Positions 1 through 7,891 of a DNA stretch of 64,000 nucleotides are shown here, in pieces. Location of the stretch: assembly GCF_041435095.1 (NCBI RefSeq), contig NZ_CP108025.1, positions 6,572,001 to 6,636,000 of the forward strand. Reading direction: 5' to 3'. This stretch comes from Kitasatospora sp. NBC_00315 (GTDB taxonomy: Bacteria > Actinomycetota > Actinomycetes > Streptomycetales > Streptomycetaceae). How positions within the stretch are numbered: the stretch's first letter is position 1; every line of letters starts with the position of its first letter. The notes beneath the pieces were generated by a model, which had not been told where the DNA came from, made no database searches, and was given only the letters and a program-made list of their open reading frames with translations. A program made the translations under genes and the position numbers.

Positions 1-1258
1 TCGAGGCGGCGGGTTCGCCCTCGGCCGACTCGCCCTCGGCCGACTCGCCCTCGCCCTCGTCCTCGGCCTCGCCCTCGCCCTGCCCCGGCCGGCCGGTCAG
101 TCGGGCCACCAGGGCTGCCGCGACCACGAAGGCAGCCGCCGCCGGCAGCAGGTACACCGGGGAGTCGAAGGCGCTCAGGAGGATCGCGCCGAGCACGCTG
201 GAGAGCGAGATGGCCAGGTACATCACGGCGGCGTTGAGGGAGACCACCAGCGACTCCGCGCCCGCCGGTGCCAGCGCGATGATGCGGTGCTGCTGCGGGG
301 CCGTCACCGACCACGACCCCAGCCCGGCCAGCGCCACCATCAGTACGGCGGGGAGGAAGGATCCCCGGCTCGGCACCATGGCGAGGAAGACGGCCGCCAG
401 CCCGAGAGTGGCGGTGATGACCACCCGGCGCGGACCGTGGCGGTCGGCGAGGCGGCCGGCCATCAGGTTCCCGCCGGTGCCGGCCAGTCCGAAGACCAGC
501 AGCAGCAGGGCCACCCGGCCGCCGTCGCCGAAGGTGGCCGGGGCGAAGACGGAGCTGATGTACGTGTAGGGCAGGTAGATGCCGACGAACGCCAGCAGCG
601 TGCAGCCGAGCACCCCCGCCACCCGGCGGTCGGTGAGCGGCGACAGCCGGGTGCGCAGCCGGGCGGCGGTGCCCAGGCGGATGTCGGGCAGGCGCAGTGC
701 GATGACGGGCACCACGACGAGGGCCAGCGCGGTGACGAACCACATGGTCGCCTTCCAGCCCAGCGCGTTGCCGATGGCGGTGCCGAGCGGCGCACCGAGA
801 GCGAGCGATGAGGTCAGGCCGACCGTCACGATGGCGATGGCCCGCCCCCGGCGCTCCGGGCCCGCGAGGGCCGCCGCCGTCGCGCCGGCGTTCGGGGTGA
901 ACATCGCCGCGCCGGCCGCGGCGAGCACCCGTGAGGCCAGTACCAGCGGGTAGTCCGGGGCCAGTGCGGTGACGACGTTGCCCACCGCGAAGACGACCAG
1001 CGCCGTGAGCAGGACGGTGCGCCGCGACCAGGTGCCGGTGAGGGCGGCCAGGACGGGCGACAGCACCGCGTACGCGATGGAGAAGACGCTGACCAGCTGT
1101 CCTGCCGCCGCGACGCCGACGCCCAGGGAGCGGCTGATGTCCGGGAGCAGGCCGGCGATGACGAAGGCGTCGGTGCCGACCGCGAAGGTGCCGAAGGCCA
1201 GGACCATCACGTGGGCCCGCCAGCGGTCGTCCCGGGGGGATTCTGCGGTGTCGGTCAT
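1..1258 (-). CDS. MFS drug-type exporter (DHA1 family), 3' end outside window
   Basis: The reverse strand reads from an ATG at 1258 without a stop to the window edge, so the C-terminus is missing. The protein starts MTDTAESPRDDRWRAHV and runs through about twelve hydrophobic segments. It carries typical DHA1 features: the FAVGTDAFVIAGLLPDI helix 1, the GTWSRRTVLLT loop between helices 2 and 3, and VTVGLTSSLALGAPLGTAIG in helix 5. Family knowledge points to proton-coupled efflux of small hydrophobic compounds at the cytoplasmic membrane; the substrate cannot be read. The last visible stretch is an acidic Glu/Gly tail (GEGEAEDEGEGESAEGE) built on a 15-bp duplication, which is unusual for the family. 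It diverges from the ArsR-type gene at 1451 across a strong inverted repeat, so repression by that regulator is likely. Confidence 0.9.
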   Translation of the reverse strand, partial: MTDTAESPRDDRWRAHVMVLAFGTFAVGTDAFVIAGLLPDISRSLGVGVAAAGQLVSVFSIAYAVLSPVLAALTGTWSRRTVLLTALVVFAVGNVVTALAPDYPLVLASRVLAAAGAAMFTPNAGATAAALAGPERRGRAIAIVTVGLTSSLALGAPLGTAIGNALGWKATMWFVTALALVVVPVIALRLPDIRLGTAARLRTRLSPLTDRRVAGVLGCTLLAFVGIYLPYTYISSVFAPATFGDGGRVALLLLVFGLAGTGGNLMAGRLADRHGPRRVVITATLGLAAVFLAMVPSRGSFLPAVLMVALAGLGSWSVTAPQQHRIIALAPAGAESLVVSLNAAVMYLAISLSSVLGAILLSAFDSPVYLLPAAAAFVVAAALVARLTGRPGQGEGEAEDEGEGESAEGESAEGEPAAS

Positions 1259-1290
1259 GGGTACGGCTCCTGTTCCGATGCTCGACGTCT

Positions 1291-1310
1291 GTTACGATCG
1301 GCATCGTAAC
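1291..1310. promoter_or_regulatory. Operator-like inverted repeat between MFS and ArsR genes
   Basis: GTTACGAT and ATCGTAAC form perfect 8-bp arms around a CGGC centre, 33 bp upstream of the MFS start codon and 141 bp upstream of the ArsR-type gene. The octamer TTCCGATG occurs three times nearby (1273-1280, 1314-1321, 1382-1389). A dyad of this size in a divergent regulator/exporter interval is the expected binding site for a winged-helix dimer. The assignment to the adjacent regulator is inference. Confidence 0.65.
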
Positions 1311-1450
1311 TTATTCCGATGACCATCGTCATGGTCGATGAGGATCGGAGAAGGTTCGGATGCCGGCCCGGGAGGAGTGGATTCCGATGTGTATCGTCGG
1401 CACCGGGGCTCGTCGAGAACGACGACGCGCGTGGCGAAGAGAGGCGAACG

Positions 1451-1783
1451 ATGCAGGACACCTGGCTGCCGCAACCCGACCTCGCGGAGGTGGAGATCGG
1501 CCTGGTCCTCCAGGCGCTGGCCGATCCGGTGCGCCTGCAGATCGTGCGCCTGCTCGACGCGGCGGGAGAGGGCTCGTGCACCTCGCTCGACGTGCCCGTC
1601 AAGCGCTCCACCGTCTCGCACCACCTGCGCACCCTGCGCGAGAGCGGCGTGGTGGCGACCCGGCTGGTGGGCAACTCCCGGCTGAGCCGGCTCCGCCGCG
1701 ACGATCTGGAGAGCCGCTTCCCGGGGCTGCTGACCTCGGTCCTGGCGGCCGACCCCCCGGCGGTGCGTCCGCTCGCCGGATGA
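1451..1783 (+). CDS. ArsR-type winged-helix transcriptional regulator
   Basis: A 110-residue protein starting at ATG 1451, which is preceded by an AGAGAGGCGA purine stretch; longer readings upstream lack an RBS. The core QALADPVRLQIVRLLDAAGE, the recognition helix STVSHHLRTLRESGVV and the following wing are typical of ArsR/SmtB regulators. No metal-binding cysteine cluster of the ArsR CxC type is visible (one Cys in the GSCTSLDV helix), so a small organic effector is more likely than a metal. It diverges from the MFS exporter at 1258, with an 8-bp-arm dyad between them, and is followed after 46 bp by a PPOX-fold protein, probably in the same transcript. Confidence 0.88.
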   Translation: MQDTWLPQPDLAEVEIGLVLQALADPVRLQIVRLLDAAGEGSCTSLDVPVKRSTVSHHLRTLRESGVVATRLVGNSRLSRLRRDDLESRFPGLLTSVLAADPPAVRPLAG

Positions 1784-1829
1784 GCCGGCGGGCGGCGGCG
1801 TCCGCCCGATCGGCGAGAAGGAGTACGGC

Positions 1830-2507
1830 ATGAGCCGTTTCGCCCACTTGGCCTACACCGACACGGTGCGCCTGGTACAGGAGGAGCAAGGGAGTGCCGC
1901 GGCTGTCGGCCGACGGCTCGCCGAGGGCGACGAGCCGGACCGGCTGGCCGCGGACGAGAGCGCGTTCATCCACTCCCGGGACGGGTTCTACCTCGCCAGC
2001 GTCGGCGAGACGGGCTGGCCCTACGTGCAGTTCCGCGGCGGGCCGCCGGGCTTCTGCCAGGTCCTCGACGAGCGGACGATCGCCTTCGCCGACGTCCGCG
2101 GCAACCGCCAGTACATCAGCACCGGCAACATCCGGGCGGACGGGCGGGTGGCGCTGTTCTTCATGGACTACCCCCGCCAGGCCCGTCTGAAGATCCTCGG
2201 GCGGGCAGCCGTCCAGGGCCTGGACGACGACCCGGAGCTCACCGCCCGGCTCTGCGGGCTACGCACCGAAGGGCTGGTCGAACGCCTGCTCCTGATCCGG
2301 GTCGAGGGCGTCAACTGGAACTGCCACCAGCACATCACCCCGCGCTTCTCGGAGGCCGAACTCCGGCCCCATCTGGACCGGTTGCACCGGCGGACGGCCG
2401 CCCTGGAGGAGGAGAACCGGCTGTTGCGGGCCCGGCTCGGGATGCCCGACCGGGTGGATCCGGAGGGAGCGGACGACACCGGCTCCCTTCCGGGCGAGGC
2501 TCTCTGA
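1830..2507 (+). CDS. Pyridoxamine 5'-phosphate oxidase-fold flavin/F420-binding protein
   Basis: A 225-residue protein with an RBS (GAGAAGGAG) before ATG 1830. The segment FIHSRDGFYLASVGETGWPYVQ, then GFCQVLDERTIAFADVRGNR and ALFFMDYPRQARLKILG, is the split beta-barrel of the PPOX family that binds FMN, and in actinomycetes sometimes F420 or haem. The C-terminal 50 residues form a short coiled coil (HRRTAALEEENRLLRARLG) rather than an enzyme domain. It follows the ArsR-type regulator directly and may belong to a detoxification response with the divergent exporter; the substrate is unknown. True pyridoxamine phosphate oxidase is unlikely, because the protein has an N-terminal extension and lacks the usual PdxH C-terminus. 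Confidence 0.82.
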   Translation: MSRFAHLAYTDTVRLVQEEQGSAAAVGRRLAEGDEPDRLAADESAFIHSRDGFYLASVGETGWPYVQFRGGPPGFCQVLDERTIAFADVRGNRQYISTGNIRADGRVALFFMDYPRQARLKILGRAAVQGLDDDPELTARLCGLRTEGLVERLLLIRVEGVNWNCHQHITPRFSEAELRPHLDRLHRRTAALEEENRLLRARLGMPDRVDPEGADDTGSLPGEAL

Positions 2508-2539
2508 CGGGCGGTCACCGTGGGCCCGGGCCGCGCGGA

Positions 2540-2578
2540 CGCCGCTGCCCGCACCCGGGCGGGGTGCGGGCAGCGGCG
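2540..2578. terminator. Bidirectional terminator hairpin
   Basis: Two perfect 17-bp arms (2540-2556 and 2562-2578) enclose a 5-nt loop. The hairpin lies between the convergent PPOX-fold gene (ends 2507) and the acyltransferase gene (ends 2598), so it can serve both. Confidence 0.85.
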
Positions 2579-2597
2579 GGGTGAGGCGCTCGGGATC

Positions 2598-4079
2598 TCA
2601 GCGTGAGCCGGCGGTCACGTCCCCGGCCCGCTCCGGTCCGGGCTGGGCGGGCAGCACGGCCGTACCGCCCGGCTGCGGGTCACCCGGCCGCGAACCGCCC
2701 GGCCGGGCGGCGCTCGCCCCGGCACCGTCCGATGCCGTTCCGTCCGGTCCGGATCGCGACCCGCCCGGGCCCGGTCCGGCGGCCACGGCCGGCAGCCCGC
2801 GCTCCACCGCCTTGAGGACGCGCCGTCCGAGCTTCTGCATGGGCAGTTCCACCAGGCGGTACAGCAGGTAGCTCACCAGCAGGACCACGGCCAGGAACTC
2901 GGCCGTCCAGAGCACCTTGCCGCCCGCCGTGTGCGGGACCGGCGGCACGTGCAGCCGCGGGGCGAGGGTGTGGAGCAGCGGGATGTGCAGCAGGTAGACC
3001 GAGAAGCTGACGGCCCCCAGCCAGGTCAGCACCCGCGGGAACCTGCGGCGGCGCAGCATCAGGCCGACCCCGAAGGTCGCCCAGGCGCCGAAGTAGGCCG
3101 CCGACCAGGCGACCCAGCCGGCCGTCCAGGTGTTCTGCTGCATCCCGTCGCGGTTGTACATCCAGCCGACCAGGACACCGGCCACGATCACGAACCCGCA
3201 GCAGAACGCGGCCTGCATCCGATCGATCTGGCCGTGCTCGGCTCGGTACACCGCGGTGCCGGCGAACATGGTCGCGAAGATCATCCAGGTCTCGAAGGAC
3301 GGCGCCCGGCTGTTGAAGACGACCAGCACCAGGCCGAGCCCGGCCAGCAGCAGCGCCCCGGTCCGGGTCAGCGTCCGGTTGCCGCTCAGCATGCAGGCGA
3401 GGCCCATGGCCACGATCACCGCGGCGGCCAGCACCAGGTTGCGGGTGGACGAGAGGTCGGTGGTGAGGGTCATCGGGGCGATGGCGGTGCCCAGCACGAG
3501 CGCCACCGTCGCGGAGCCCACCGCGATCGGGCCGCTGCGCCGGTGCCAGCCCAGACTGAACAGCGCGGTCACGAAGTAGTAGAAGACCATCTCGTAGCAG
3601 AGCGTCCAGGTGACGTTCATGCTGTTGATGACGCCCAGCAGATCCTGGAGCATGATGCCGTTCGCGACCAGCGAGATCAGGTTGTGGCCGGTCCGCAGGA
3701 GCGCCACCGAGCCGTCGCCGCTGGGCAGGATCATGATCGAGAGCGCCAGGGCGGCGATCATGGCCGGGTAGATCCGGAATATTCGTCCGACCCAGAACGC
3801 CCGTATGTCCCCCCGGCGTTCGAGCGACGCGGGGATGATGTAGCCGCTGACCACGAAGAACAGCATCACCCCGTACAGCCCCGGGTCGAAGTGCCACCAG
3901 ACGAAGCCGCCGAACGGCAGCATGCCGAGCAGGTTGAAGTGGTGCATGGCCACGGTCAGCGCGGCGAGTCCGCGAAGCGCGTCCAGCCAGCCGAGCCGGG
4001 CGGCGGCCCGACCGACGGTGGACGGGACCTGGGCGCTTCCGGCGGTGGCCCGGGGTAGCCACCTGCGGTTTCTGTTCAC
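2598..4079 (-). CDS. Membrane acyltransferase, OafA/YrhL (acyltransferase 3) family
   Basis: A 493-residue multi-pass membrane protein. The family signature is present: GWLDALRGLAALTVAMHHF at about residues 30-48, the VMLFFVVSGYIIPASLERRG helix, and FWVGRIFRIYPAM with the conserved Arg pair. About ten hydrophobic helices follow, ending with SVYLLHIPLL at about residue 360. The family transfers acyl groups to sugars of cell-surface polysaccharides or to natural products. The last 60 residues are a Gly/Pro/Ala-rich cytoplasmic tail with no domain. It is monocistronic and convergent with the PPOX gene. Its upstream region contains a 32-bp inverted repeat and a small tandem repeat. Confidence 0.9.
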   Translation of the reverse strand: MNRNRRWLPRATAGSAQVPSTVGRAAARLGWLDALRGLAALTVAMHHFNLLGMLPFGGFVWWHFDPGLYGVMLFFVVSGYIIPASLERRGDIRAFWVGRIFRIYPAMIAALALSIMILPSGDGSVALLRTGHNLISLVANGIMLQDLLGVINSMNVTWTLCYEMVFYYFVTALFSLGWHRRSGPIAVGSATVALVLGTAIAPMTLTTDLSSTRNLVLAAAVIVAMGLACMLSGNRTLTRTGALLLAGLGLVLVVFNSRAPSFETWMIFATMFAGTAVYRAEHGQIDRMQAAFCCGFVIVAGVLVGWMYNRDGMQQNTWTAGWVAWSAAYFGAWATFGVGLMLRRRRFPRVLTWLGAVSFSVYLLHIPLLHTLAPRLHVPPVPHTAGGKVLWTAEFLAVVLLVSYLLYRLVELPMQKLGRRVLKAVERGLPAVAAGPGPGGSRSGPDGTASDGAGASAARPGGSRPGDPQPGGTAVLPAQPGPERAGDVTAGSR

Positions 4080-4160
4080 CGCAGGGACGGTAGCCCATCA
4101 CCCCTGGTTCGTCGAACATCGGCCATGGCACTCGAACGCGCAGCCGGGGCGGACCGGTCA

Positions 4161-4192
4161 CCGCGGGCCACCGCGCCCGCGGTGGCCCGCGG
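4161..4192. repeat. 32-bp inverted repeat upstream of the acyltransferase
   Basis: Perfect 15-bp arms (4161-4175 and 4178-4192) around a 2-nt centre. It lies 82 bp upstream of the acyltransferase start, followed directly by a tandem repeat, and could be an operator, a cruciform or a terminator for reading from the right. Nothing in the sequence decides between these. Confidence 0.6.
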
Positions 4193-4249
4193 AGCCCGCA
4201 AGACCCGCGACGACCCGCAAGACCCACGACGACCCGCAAGACCCGCGGG
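4193..4249. repeat. Three imperfect tandem repeats of about 19 bp
   Basis: Three units of the form GACCCGCAAGACCCRCGAC are adjacent with only a few differences. They are too few and without spacers, so this is not a CRISPR array. They lie just outside the recombinase 3' remnant that marks the left edge of the mobile-element islet. Confidence 0.6.
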
Positions 4250-4259
4250 AAAACGCGAA

Positions 4260-4416
4260 ATGCGGGCCAGGATTTCTCCCGACCCGCATTCTCTCGCCGA
4301 CCGCATCGGCGATCTGTTGTGTCCGAGGGGGGACACAAACCATTTCCCCACCGGTGTTCTCGCTGGTCAGCGACCTGCATCTGGACTCGGCGGTGAGCGA
4401 TGCCGGGGATTCATGA
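4260..4416 (+). pseudogene. 3' end remnant of a recombinase/integrase gene
   Basis: The translated remnant reads MRARISPDPHSLADRIGDLL in one frame and then CVRGGTQTISPPV in the next, so it carries one frameshift. It matches, position for position, the 3' end of the serine recombinase remnant at 12815-12946 (VRVEVNLDPHLLS, later GVRGGHAPF), with roughly two thirds of bases identical by eye. No upstream part of the gene exists here. It includes the 17-nt sequence shared with the tRNA-Leu 3' end. It could be an old attachment-site scar or the tail of a lost element. Confidence 0.55.
4318..4334 (+). repeat. 17-bp att-like direct repeat, left copy
   Basis: TGTGTCCGAGGGGGGAC is identical to 49686-49702, which covers the 3' end of tRNA-Leu(GAG) on the complementary strand plus two bases beyond it. 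The two copies are in the same orientation, 45.4 kb apart. A 14-nt version (one G fewer) is at 12883-12896. This is the expected arrangement for an island inserted at a tRNA 3' end; see findings. Confidence 0.5.
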
Positions 4417-4684
4417 GGCTTCCATCGCAATGGGGCAAACCTGAACGAAGGAGCCGGCAGTCAAACCAACCAACAGTCTGGACTACGGCTCGCGTCTACC
4501 GAGCCCGCAGTGGCGGAGCCGTTGGTCGGCCTCAGCCCGAATCCACCGGGCTGATTCCGAACTGATCGTTTCGGCGGCTTGGTCGGGGTGACCGGTTGGA
4601 GGGTGTGGGGTGTCCGCTGGTCTGCCCAGCTCTTCCACGTTTGCTCCGGTTGGGCCCTGGCGGGCGGGGTGGTCGGGTCTGCGA
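4417..4684. other. Non-coding stretch left of the first IS1380-family element
   Basis: I see no gene here. The stretch separates the recombinase remnant from the end of the transposase pseudogene and must include the left terminus of that element, but I could not match it to a partner repeat near 6012-6047. Confidence 0.5.
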
Positions 4685-6012
4685 TCAGGTGGGCGGGGCG
4701 TGGGCGGTGTCGAACAGGTCGGTGAAGGCGTGTTGCCAGGGCCATCGGCGGGGCAGGTGGAGTGTTTGCCGACGGGCTGAGCGGGCGAGGCGGGCGGGGA
4801 CGTTGATCAGGTGGGCCCGCAGGGTGGCGGTGGTCGCTCTGGCGTGGAAGGAGCCGGCGAGGCTGCCGGCGGCCCGCAGCAGGTTGTGGGTGATCGCCCA
4901 CAGGGTGAGCCAGGCGTTGTTGGCCTGGAAGTTGCCGGAGGGCAGGTGGGCCAGGGCCGATCCCTTGCCGTCCGCGATGACCTGCTCGATCGTGGCGTGC
5001 TGGCGGTGCTGCAGCTCGGCCTGGAGCATCTCGAACGGGCTGTCGGTGAACACCGGGTGGTAGCGCCAGGCCGTGAAAAGCTCGCCCTGCCCGGCCGCGA
5101 CCTCGGCGTTCAGGCGGCGGACGCGGCGCACGACCAGGCGCGCGGTGACGTGCTCGGCCTTCTTGCGGCCGGTGAACGCGGTGTAGGTAGTCTCGGCGAC
5201 CTCGGCGTCCACGCGGCCTCGTCGATGGCGCTGATCGCGGCGGCGACGTGCGGGTTCATCCGCACGGTCACGGAGAATCGGGCGTTCGCCCGGCGGCAGG
5301 CGGCCACGACGTCGGCGTTGTAGAACTGGCTGTCCGCGCGGACGATCACCGTGCCGCTCGCGCCGGCCTGCCGGGTGGCCGCGAGGGCCTCGGCGGTGAA
5401 GGGCCCGGCTCCGCGGGCGTCGGCCGCTTTGCCCCGCCGCAGTCGGACCGCCGCTATAACCGGGCGGGCCGACGGGGTGGAGAGGGTGGCGAGGATCGGG
5501 TGCAGGGTGCGTACGCCCTTGAACCGGCCGACCTCGGCGCCCTGCTTGCCGCGGCCGTAGACGCGTCGGTGGGTGGGGTCGATGTCCACGAACGCCACCA
5601 GGTCGACGCCGGGCAGCAGTGGCGTGGTGCGGGCCAGGCGGGCAAGGAAGTCCCGGTGAACCGCGTGGAGTTGACGGTTGTGCCCGTGCGTGAAGGCGCG
5701 CAGGAAGGTGCCCAGGGTGGACGGCGCGCGCACCCCGCCGAACAGTCGGTCCATCGCGCCGTGCCGGAGCCGGTCGGTGTCGTCGATGGAGTCGGCCCCG
5801 GCGCACATCGCCGCGACCAGCGTCATCGCCTTCGCGGCCGGATTGGCACCGGCACCGCTGCCGGCGCCTTCGATGCGCAGCCTGTCGCCGACCAGGGCGG
5901 GCAGGTCGACGCGCTCGGCCAGGCGGACCAGCGGGAGCAGTCCGGCGTCTGCGATCAGATTCGGCTCGTCGAACACGACGGAGACGGCCGAGACAGCATG
6001 AGAGGATTGCAC
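4685..6012 (-). pseudogene. IS1380-family transposase, disrupted by a frameshift and small internal deletion
   Basis: Read from GTG 6012, the N-terminal 265 residues (MQSSHAVSAVSVVFDEPNLI, then VDLVAFVDIDPTHRRVYGRG with a DDE aspartate and VIVRADSQFYNADVV) are a normal IS1380 transposase. After AISAIDEAAW near 5220 the frame is lost and resumes one frame over at VDAEVAETTYTAFTGRKK, running to the stop at 4685. Relatives have about a dozen further residues at this point, so a short deletion and a frameshift coincide. The C-terminal helices (NNAWLTLWAITHNLLRAAG) remain. The element faces away from the second IS1380-family copy at 6018-7750 and is probably inactive. Confidence 0.8.
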
Positions 6013-6097
6013 TTACGAGATGCCTTGCCGATCGTGCGTGGTGGAGCCTAGCCTCGCGCTTTCATGAGCGGCTCGTCCAAACCTTGATCAAATAAAC

Positions 6098-6170
6098 GGA
6101 GAGTGCTTCTGACCTGCAACGATGGGACTTGTCTAGGGTCCTGTCCGCTGCAAGGAAAGAAGCACTCTCC
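6098..6170 (+). promoter_or_regulatory. Fold-back leader of the IS1380 transposase gene
   Basis: GGAGAGTGCTTCT (6098-6110) and its exact complement AGAAGCACTCTCC (6158-6170) form a 13-bp stem. The 3' arm ends two bases before the GTG start and overlaps the region between the purine-rich RBS and the start. By analogy with the fold-back inhibition known for IS10, such a stem in read-through transcripts would hide the start, while a promoter inside the loop would not include the 5' arm. The role is inferred. Confidence 0.5.
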
Positions 6171-6172
6171 AG

Positions 6173-7549
6173 GTGAAGAAGCTTATCGGGTCCTACCCGC
6201 GCGTCCGCGTCCAGGGCGACGGCGGTGCGGTGGTCTCGCAGGCCGGCGGGGTGCTGCTGGTGGAGACCGTGCGCAAGACCGGGTTGGACACAGCGATATC
6301 GGCGGCGCTGGCGCCGTGGCGCAAACAGCGTGCGGTGCACGACCCGGGCAAGGTGCTGCTGGACCTGGCCCTGGCGGTGGCGCTGGGCGGGGACTGCCTG
6401 TCGGACGTGGCCGTGCTGCGTGCCGAACCGCAGGTGTTCGGGCTGGTGGCCTCCGACCCCACCGTCTCGCGCCTGGTGGAGACCCTGGCCGCGGCCGGGC
6501 CCCACGCGCTGACCGCGATCCGCCGGGCCAGGGCCGAGGTCCGCGAACGGGTCTGGAAGCTTGCCGGGGCCGATGCCCCCGACGCCGGAGGGCAGGTGAT
6601 CGTGGACATCGACGGAGTGCTGGTGCTGGCGCACTCCGAGAAGCAGGACGCGACCGCGACCTGGAAGCGGACCTTCGGACACCACCCGCTGGTCGCGTTC
6701 GTCGACCACGGAGCGGGTGGTTCCGGGGAACCGGTGGCCGCACTGCTGCGGCCGGGCAACGCCGGCAGCAACACCGCCGCCGACCACATCACCACCACCC
6801 AGCTCGCCCTGGCCCAACTTCCCAAGCGCCACCGGCGTGGACGCCGCACCCTGATCCGCACCGACTCCGCAGGAGGCACCCACGACTTCCTGAACTGGCT
6901 GACCACACGCGGCCGGTGGCTGTCCTACTCGGTCGGGATGACGATCACCGACGCGGTCCACCAGGCCGTGCTCCATGTCCCGGCCCCGGCCTGGACGCCC
7001 GCGGTCGAACCCGACGGCCAGGTCCGCGACGGCGCCTGGGTCGCCGAACTCGCGGGCGACGTCCTCAACGGCTGGCCGAAGGGAATACGGCTGATCGTCC
7101 GCAAGGAACGACCGCACCCCGGAGCCCAGTTGAGGTTCACCGACGCCGACGGGATGCGCCTGACCTGCTTCGCCACCAACACCCCCGGAACCGCGATCGC
7201 AGCCCTGGAACTGCGGCACCGCCAGCGCGCCCGCGCCGAGGACCGCATCCGCGCCGCCCGCGACACCGGCCTGCGCAATCTCCCCCTGCACCACACCGCC
7301 CAAAATCAGCTCTGGCTGGAGATCGTCCAACTCGCCCTGGACCTCCTCGCCTGGATGCCCACGCTCGCCCTCACCGGCCGAACCCGCAGATGGGAACCCA
7401 AGCGCATGCGGCTGCGACTGTTCTCCGCCGCCGCCCGCCTGGTCACCACCGGCCGCCGCCGCATCCTCCGCCTGGCCAACCACTGGCCCTGGACCGACGT
7501 GATCACTACCGCGTTCAGCAGGCTGCAAGCACTACCGAACCCTGGCTGA
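6173..7549 (+). CDS. IS1380-family DDE transposase (intact)
   Basis: A full-length 458-residue transposase starting at GTG 6173 after an AAGGAAAGAAG purine stretch. The DDE aspartates sit in VIVDIDGVLVLAHSEKQDA (about residues 142-160) and TLIRTDSAGGTHDF (about 225). The RLANHWPWTDVITTAFSRL tail matches the conserved IS1380 C-terminus. No frameshift is visible, unlike its neighbour at 4685-6012, to which it is only distantly similar, so the two are separate arrivals. It catalyses cut-and-paste movement of its own element and sits between that pseudogene and the AIPR gene. Confidence 0.9.
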   Translation: MKKLIGSYPRVRVQGDGGAVVSQAGGVLLVETVRKTGLDTAISAALAPWRKQRAVHDPGKVLLDLALAVALGGDCLSDVAVLRAEPQVFGLVASDPTVSRLVETLAAAGPHALTAIRRARAEVRERVWKLAGADAPDAGGQVIVDIDGVLVLAHSEKQDATATWKRTFGHHPLVAFVDHGAGGSGEPVAALLRPGNAGSNTAADHITTTQLALAQLPKRHRRGRRTLIRTDSAGGTHDFLNWLTTRGRWLSYSVGMTITDAVHQAVLHVPAPAWTPAVEPDGQVRDGAWVAELAGDVLNGWPKGIRLIVRKERPHPGAQLRFTDADGMRLTCFATNTPGTAIAALELRHRQRARAEDRIRAARDTGLRNLPLHHTAQNQLWLEIVQLALDLLAWMPTLALTGRTRRWEPKRMRLRLFSAAARLVTTGRRRILRLANHWPWTDVITTAFSRLQALPNPG

Positions 7550-7802
7550 CCAGCGACAACGACCCACCCCGACGAGCAGCCGAACACCTCCGGAACCGTG
7601 GAATCCGACGCGCACCCGACGCGACAGTCGGGCCCTCGGCCTACCCACCACTACCCACACAAGCCGAAACGGCCCGCCGACCACGCCAACGGACCGTCAT
7701 GAAAAATCGAGGCTAGAGAACTCCCATCATCGCAGGTCGCAAGGCATCTCTTCGTTGCACGGGGCTTCCCTGGCAGCAATCACCCGGTGGATTCGGGCTC
7801 AG

Positions 7803-7830
7803 CGTTGCCTGGCTCCGGAGCCAGGCAACG
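7803..7830. terminator. 28-bp perfect palindrome downstream of the AIPR gene
   Basis: Two 14-bp arms (7803-7816 and 7817-7830) abut with no spacer. It lies 62 bp beyond the stop of the leftward AIPR gene and 53 bp outside the IS1380 right end, so it most likely terminates the AIPR transcript. A role as an insertion-site or recombination palindrome is possible. Confidence 0.55.
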
Positions 7831-7891
7831 CCTACCTTGGGCGAAGACCTGCCCCGGAGCGGCACTCTGCTATACAACAATTCGCCAGCTG

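Larger units (their letters stand above)
6018..7750 (+). mobile_element. IS1380-family insertion sequence with nested inverted ends
   Basis: The ends carry paired inverted blocks in the same order: GAGATGCCTTGC (6018-6029 and, inverted, 7739-7750), then CTAGCCTCG (6048-6056 and 7708-7716), then TTTCATGA a few bases further in. The spacing between the first two blocks is 30 bp on the left and 34 bp on the right. The minimal element may be only 6048-7716. Flanking bases do not form an obvious target-site duplication. The left end lies 5 bp from the start codon of the neighbouring IS1380 transposase pseudogene. Confidence 0.65.

Noticed and set aside
4193..4249. Tandem repeats as a CRISPR array
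   Set aside because: Only three units, no unique spacers and no cas genes in the window.
2680..4380. A long reverse frame over the acyltransferase
   Set aside because: No recognisable motif; its composition is the usual high-GC shadow of the real gene one frame over.
6030..7730. A target-site duplication for the IS1380-family element
   Set aside because: Four- to eight-base flanks on either side do not match for either choice of element end.
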